A stretch of 8,379 bases of DNA from an uncultured Methanobrevibacter sp. Its GTDB lineage: Archaea > Methanobacteriota > Methanobacteria > Methanobacteriales > Methanobacteriaceae. Location: the NCBI GenBank assembly GCA_902783085.1, contig CACZPT010000006.1, forward strand, positions 1 to 8,379, in the 5' to 3' direction. Of the stretch, positions 4,984 to 8,379 are shown piece by piece (the stretch's first letter is position 1; every line of letters begins with the position of its first letter). Below the pieces are notes generated by a model, which was not told where the DNA came from, did no database searches, and saw nothing but the letters and a program-made list of their open reading frames with translations. A program made the translations under genes and the position numbers.

Positions 4984-7875
4984 CTATTTAGCTAATTTTT
5001 CACCGACAAGCTCTTTTGCATAAGGAGTAATATTTTCATTAAGCATTTTATCCAAAAACTCACCAGTATAAGTACCAGACTCAGATACCTCCTCAGGTGT
5101 TCCAGTAGCTATTACCATACCTCCACCATCCCCACCATCAGGACCCAAATCGATGATATGGTCTGCAGTTTTAATAACATCCAAATTATGCTCAATAACA
5201 ACAACAGTATTACCTGCATCAGTTAATCTAGCTAGAACATCAAGCAATCTTTTAATATCAGCAAAATGAAGACCTGTAGTTGGTTCATCAAGAATATACA
5301 GTGTATTTCCAGTACTCGTTTTAGATAACTCTTTAGCCAGTTTAATCCTTTGAGCTTCACCACCGGATAACGTAGTAGCAGGTTGACCTATTTTCATATA
5401 ACCTAAACCAACATCAAGCAATGTTTTTAATTTTTTATAGATTTTAGGAATATGTTCAAAAAACTCCAAAGCCTCTTCAACAGTCATTTCCAAAACTTCA
5501 TAAATGTTTTTACCTTTATAACGAATGTCTAATGTTTCATCATTATACCTTTTACCGCCACAGACTTCGCATGGAACATAAACATCGGCTAAAAAGTGCA
5601 TTTCAATCTGTACAATACCATCACCCGAACATGCCTCACATCTTCCACCTTTAACATTAAATGAAAATCTTCCAGGTTTATATCCTCTCGCTTTTGACTC
5701 AGGAGTATTTGCAAATAAATCCCTAATATCAGTGAATACACCAGTATAAGTTGCAGGATTTGACCTTGGAGTTCTTCCAATTGGTTTTTGATCAATAGCT
5801 ATTACTTTATCAATATTTTCAAGCCCTTCGATTTTATCATATCTACCTGCAAAAGTGAATTTATGAGATAATTCACCTTTAGCTCCCTTGTATAAAATTT
5901 CATTAATCAAACTACTTTTACCAGAACCGCTCACACCAGTAACACAACTAAATTTAGCAAGAGGAATCTCAACATCAATATCCTTTAGGTTGTTTTGCTG
6001 TGCACCTCTGATAGTAATAAACTGACCATTACCTTCACGTCTATTTTTAGGAATATCAATTTTTTTAACTCTTGATATATATTGGCCTGTAATGGAATCT
6101 GGATTATTCATAATATCCAGTGGTGTTCCCTGAGCAACAATTTTACCACCATGCTCACCGGCACCAGGTCCGATATCAACAACATGATCTGCTGATAGGA
6201 TTGTTTCCTCATCGTGTTCAACGACAACCAAAGTATTTCCTACATCTTTAAGTCTTTTGAGTGCTTCAGTAAGCTTTATATTATCCCTTTGGTGAAGACC
6301 AATACTTGGTTCATCTAAAATGTATAATACACCCACTAAACCAGATCCAATTTGAGTTGCAAGTCTAATTCTTTGAGCTTCACCACCTGAAAGAGTACCT
6401 GATGATCTAGACATTGACAAATAATCAAGCCCCACTTCAACCAAAAAGCTTAAACGTTCTTTAATTTCTTTTAAAACTTCTTTTGCAATGAAATTTTCCC
6501 TTTCAGTTAACTTTAAATCCTTAAAAAATTGATATGAATCCTTAATTGGTAAATCACAAACATCAATGATTGATTTATCACCAACAGTAACAGCCAAAAC
6601 TTCAGGTCTTAAACGTTTACCGCCACAAACATGACATTTCCTATCACTCATAAATTTAGAAAGATATTTCCTTGAATAATTTGACTTAGTTTCCAGGTAT
6701 AATCTCTCCATTCTTGGAATAACACCTTCAAACTTACGATTAACCATATAAGATTTATTTCTTCTTTTAAAGGTAAATGGAATTTTATCATCGCATCCAT
6801 ACAATATAGTATTTTGATATTCCTTATCCAATTCATTAAATGGAACATCCATGCTGAAATTAAAATGTTTAGAGACAGCTTCAAGCATCTGATAATAATA
6901 ATTTTCCCGTTTAGATGATTTAGACCACGGGGCAATAGCTCCTTCATTTAAAGTCAAATGCGGATTTGGAACTATCAAACCAGGATCTATCTCCATTTTA
7001 GAACCGATACCATTACATTCAGGACAAGCACCCTGAGGAGCATTAAATGAAAACATTCTAGGAGTTAACTCTTCAAAATTAATTCCACAATCAACACAAG
7101 CAAAATGTTCTGAATATTTCTTTTCATAACTTTCCTCATTCGTATCAAATAAAACAGTGATTAAACCATTGGAAAATTCTGCAGCAGTTTCAAGAGAATC
7201 AACAAGCCTTCTCTTAAAATCAACACCTTGTCTTATTTTTAATCTATCAACGACAACATCAATACTGTGCCTATAAGTCTTTGCAAGATTAATATCATCT
7301 TCCAAATCCCTAATTTCTCCATCAACCCTAACCCTTACAAAACCCTTGTTTTGTAAATCCTCTAAAACATCCTTATGCTGACCTTTTTTATCCCTAACAA
7401 TTGGAGATAAAATCTGGATTTTAATACCTTCACCCTCTCCCATTATGGCATCACCGATTTGGCCAATAGTTTGTTGTGAGATTTCCTTTCCACAATTAGG
7501 ACAATGGGCAATTCCAATCCTTGCATATAATAATCTTAAATAATCATAAATTTCCGTAATAGTGCCTACAGTAGATCTTGGATTTTCCCTTGTTGTTTTT
7601 TGATCAATTGAAATAGCTGGAGAAAGACCTTCAATAGACTCCATTTCAGGTTTTTTCATCTGACCTAAAAACTGTCTTGCATAAGCAGAAAGTGACTCAA
7701 CATATCTACGCTGTCCTTCAGCATAAATAGTATCAAAAGCCAATGAAGACTTACCAGACCCACTAAGACCCGTGATTACAATAAACTCATCACGAGGAAC
7801 ACTAACATCAATATCCTGCAGGTTATGTTCACGTGCACCTTTGATGACAATTTGTTTTTTAGAATCCTTACTCAT
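4984..7875 (-). CDS. uvrA: UvrA, excinuclease ABC subunit A
   Basis: UvrA is the ATP-driven damage-recognition subunit of nucleotide excision repair. As a dimer with UvrB it scans DNA and hands lesions to UvrB for incision by UvrC. This 963-residue protein is full length. The first ABC module has Walker A GLSGSGKSS (36-44), signature LSGGEAQR (495-502) and Walker B YILDEPSIGLH (518-528). The second has GVSGSGKSS (647-655), LSGGEAQR (836-843) and YILDEPTTGLH (860-870). Zinc-binding cysteines are at 260, 263, 284 and 287, and at 746, 749, 769 and 772 in the second module, which contributes to DNA binding. Further CxxC pairs lie at 125/128 and 414/417. The ATG at 7875 has GGAG seven bases upstream. 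Methanogens with UvrABC are generally thought to have acquired it from bacteria. No uvrB or uvrC is visible here; the upstream gene's tail does not reveal whether it is one of them. Confidence 0.98.
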   Translation of the reverse strand: MSKDSKKQIVIKGAREHNLQDIDVSVPRDEFIVITGLSGSGKSSLAFDTIYAEGQRRYVESLSAYARQFLGQMKKPEMESIEGLSPAISIDQKTTRENPRSTVGTITEIYDYLRLLYARIGIAHCPNCGKEISQQTIGQIGDAIMGEGEGIKIQILSPIVRDKKGQHKDVLEDLQNKGFVRVRVDGEIRDLEDDINLAKTYRHSIDVVVDRLKIRQGVDFKRRLVDSLETAAEFSNGLITVLFDTNEESYEKKYSEHFACVDCGINFEELTPRMFSFNAPQGACPECNGIGSKMEIDPGLIVPNPHLTLNEGAIAPWSKSSKRENYYYQMLEAVSKHFNFSMDVPFNELDKEYQNTILYGCDDKIPFTFKRRNKSYMVNRKFEGVIPRMERLYLETKSNYSRKYLSKFMSDRKCHVCGGKRLRPEVLAVTVGDKSIIDVCDLPIKDSYQFFKDLKLTERENFIAKEVLKEIKERLSFLVEVGLDYLSMSRSSGTLSGGEAQRIRLATQIGSGLVGVLYILDEPSIGLHQRDNIKLTEALKRLKDVGNTLVVVEHDEETILSADHVVDIGPGAGEHGGKIVAQGTPLDIMNNPDSITGQYISRVKKIDIPKNRREGNGQFITIRGAQQNNLKDIDVEIPLAKFSCVTGVSGSGKSSLINEILYKGAKGELSHKFTFAGRYDKIEGLENIDKVIAIDQKPIGRTPRSNPATYTGVFTDIRDLFANTPESKARGYKPGRFSFNVKGGRCEACSGDGIVQIEMHFLADVYVPCEVCGGKRYNDETLDIRYKGKNIYEVLEMTVEEALEFFEHIPKIYKKLKTLLDVGLGYMKIGQPATTLSGGEAQRIKLAKELSKTSTGNTLYILDEPTTGLHFADIKRLLDVLARLTDAGNTVVVIEHNLDVIKTADHIIDLGPDGGDGGGMVIATGTPEEVSESGTYTGEFLDKMLNENITPYAKELVGEKLAK

Positions 7876-7882
7876 AATACAA

Positions 7883-7886
7883 CTCC
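7883..7886 (-). promoter_or_regulatory. Shine-Dalgarno of uvrA
   Basis: GGAG on the minus strand lies seven bases before the ATG at 7875. It supports this ATG as the start, which also fits the family: the first strand (QIVIKGAREHNLQDI) begins within ten residues. Confidence 0.6.
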
Positions 7887-7909
7887 ATAATAATATTAGA
7901 TATTCTCAC

Positions 7910-7917
7910 ATATAAAA
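7910..7917 (-). promoter_or_regulatory. Box A (TATA) promoter of uvrA
   Basis: TTTTATAT on the minus strand, preceded by A-rich TAAAATA that could act as a BRE, is centred 38 bases before the uvrA ATG. With the usual spacing of about 26 bases, transcription would start near 7887, leaving a leader of about 12 nt that just contains the GGAG. No repressor-type operator is seen around it. Confidence 0.5.
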
Positions 7918-8248
7918 TATTTTAAAGAGCAATTGAGAAGTTTTCATGAATATTGTTATAAAACAAAATTTAATTAGCTTTTTGATATAGAAATTTTTTC
8001 AAATAATAACTATCCCCTTTTAAAAATCATCTGCATTTATTAAAATAAATACATAATACTGTTAGAATAACTGAAATTATATTAGCAATCATTACAGCTA
8101 ATTTTAAAACCTTCCCGAATCTGCAGAATATATCAAAAAATAATTAGAATAGTATGAAACTATGAATATTTATTTTTAAAAGGAATAAATTCATTTAATG
8201 TTAAATCAACAAGTATGATGGTGGAATTTAATATCTGAATAGTTAAAA
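7918..8248. other. AT-rich intergenic region without a convincing gene
   Basis: This stretch of about 330 bases separates the terminator of the right-hand gene from the uvrA promoter. It holds only short open frames. The most protein-like is a minus-strand frame from ATG 8092 to TGA 8027 (21 residues), strongly hydrophobic and open upstream without a start codon to 8143. No tRNA, C/D-box RNA pair, direct-repeat array or strong hairpin was found. A locally less AT-rich patch (about 8109-8127) is unexplained. Confidence 0.5.
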
Positions 8249-8283
8249 CAAAAAAGAAAAAATCATTGAAATAATAATTTCAA
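8249..8283 (-). terminator. Hairpin plus T-tract terminator of the right-edge gene
   Basis: TTGAAAT (8266-8272) and ATTTCAA (8277-8283) form a perfect 7-bp stem with a 4-base loop. On the minus strand it is followed almost at once by TTTTTTCTTTTTTG (about 8250-8263). It begins 27 bases beyond the stop codon at 8311, so it should end transcription of the partial gene before the uvrA promoter. Confidence 0.6.
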
Positions 8284-8310
8284 CAATATTTTCTTAAAAA
8301 AAATGAAAAA

Positions 8311-8379
8311 TTAGTCATCTTTGGATTTTAAATTTAAAGTTTCTTTTTCAATTTCAACTTTATCATTTAAAATAACTAA
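8311..8379 (-). CDS. C-terminal end of an unidentified protein (partial)
   Basis: An open minus-strand frame runs from the window edge to TAA at 8313-8311 and encodes the last 22 residues of a protein: LVILNDKVEIEK followed by ETLNLKSKDD. The tail is highly charged, with alternating Lys, Glu and Asp, like the C terminus of a soluble protein. The well-placed hairpin and T-tract downstream support a real gene end. The product cannot be named from so little sequence. A link to uvrA as an operon partner is unlikely, because a terminator and a separate uvrA promoter lie between them. Confidence 0.55.
   Translation of the reverse strand, partial: LVILNDKVEIEKETLNLKSKDD

Noticed and set aside
5589..5795. 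68-codon minus-strand open frame
   Set aside because: It overlaps the second zinc-finger region of uvrA in another frame and has no features of its own.
6648..6947. 99-codon minus-strand open frame
   Set aside because: It is an out-of-frame shadow within uvrA, where the real frame has typical UvrA sequence.
8042..8150. Plus-strand frame of about 31 codons antisense to the hydrophobic micro-ORF
   Set aside because: No start codon and no ribosome-binding site; nothing recognisable in the translation.
8213..8238. Possible C/D-box RNA (ATGATGG followed by CTGA on the plus strand)
   Set aside because: Only one C-like and one D-like box are present, 14 bases apart, with no C'/D' pair and no terminal stem; chance occurrence is likely.
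8161..8286. Minus-strand frame of about 40 codons reading through the terminator region to TAG near 8161
   Set aside because: It has no ATG, GTG or TTG near its beginning, no Shine-Dalgarno, and it runs across the hairpin and T-tract; AT-rich chance opening is the simpler explanation.
1..8379. Mobile element, CRISPR array, phage or defence system
   Set aside because: No transposase, integrase, spaced direct repeats, toxin-antitoxin pair or nuclease cassette was found; the genes are typical chromosomal ones with similar base composition.

Overview
The window looks like a chromosomal segment of a methanogenic archaeon of the order Methanobacteriales, most likely Methanobrevibacter or a close relative. 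The clues are very AT-rich DNA with still more AT-rich intergenic gaps, an archaea-specific DUF371 protein, an archaeal Ski2-like helicase with cysteine clusters, TATA (box A)-type promoter elements, and a GGTGAT-type Shine-Dalgarno matching the archaeal 16S rRNA 3' end. The genus is an inference; no rRNA or other marker gene is present. Every recognisable gene lies on the minus strand, so transcription runs from high to low coordinates.

Layout in transcription order (right to left). The C-terminal 22 codons of an unidentified gene enter from the right edge and end at 8311, followed by a good hairpin plus T-tract terminator. About 360 bases of AT-rich DNA follow, with no convincing gene but one hydrophobic micro-ORF. 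Next is uvrA (4984-7875), encoding the complete 963-residue damage-recognition subunit of UvrABC nucleotide excision repair, with its own box A and Shine-Dalgarno. After a 103-base gap with a bulged hairpin comes a DUF368/PopT-like membrane protein (3981-4880), probably a polyprenyl-phosphate transporter. A 271-base gap follows. It holds a symmetric TATA element placed for a leaderless helicase mRNA and a questionable plus-strand mini-ORF.

The helicase (1127-3709) is a Ski2-like superfamily 2 enzyme with an N-terminal CxxC/CxxC zinc-finger-like module and a second cysteine cluster near the C terminus. It may be the archaeal RNA-decay helicase ASH-Ski2. Only 21 bases downstream, with a clear Shine-Dalgarno, lies a MarR-like winged-helix protein (623-1105), so the two probably form an operon. 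A DUF371 protein (141-557) and a tRNA-Leu with anticodon GAG (1-84) end the window.

The window is mostly ordinary core genome: DNA repair, envelope lipid-carrier recycling, RNA or DNA helicase work, and translation. There is no mobile element, CRISPR array, phage gene or defence cassette. The points most worth a second look are the helicase and winged-helix pair with its two cysteine clusters, the symmetric TATA element facing a plus-strand mini-ORF, and the conserved but uncharacterised DUF371 protein.
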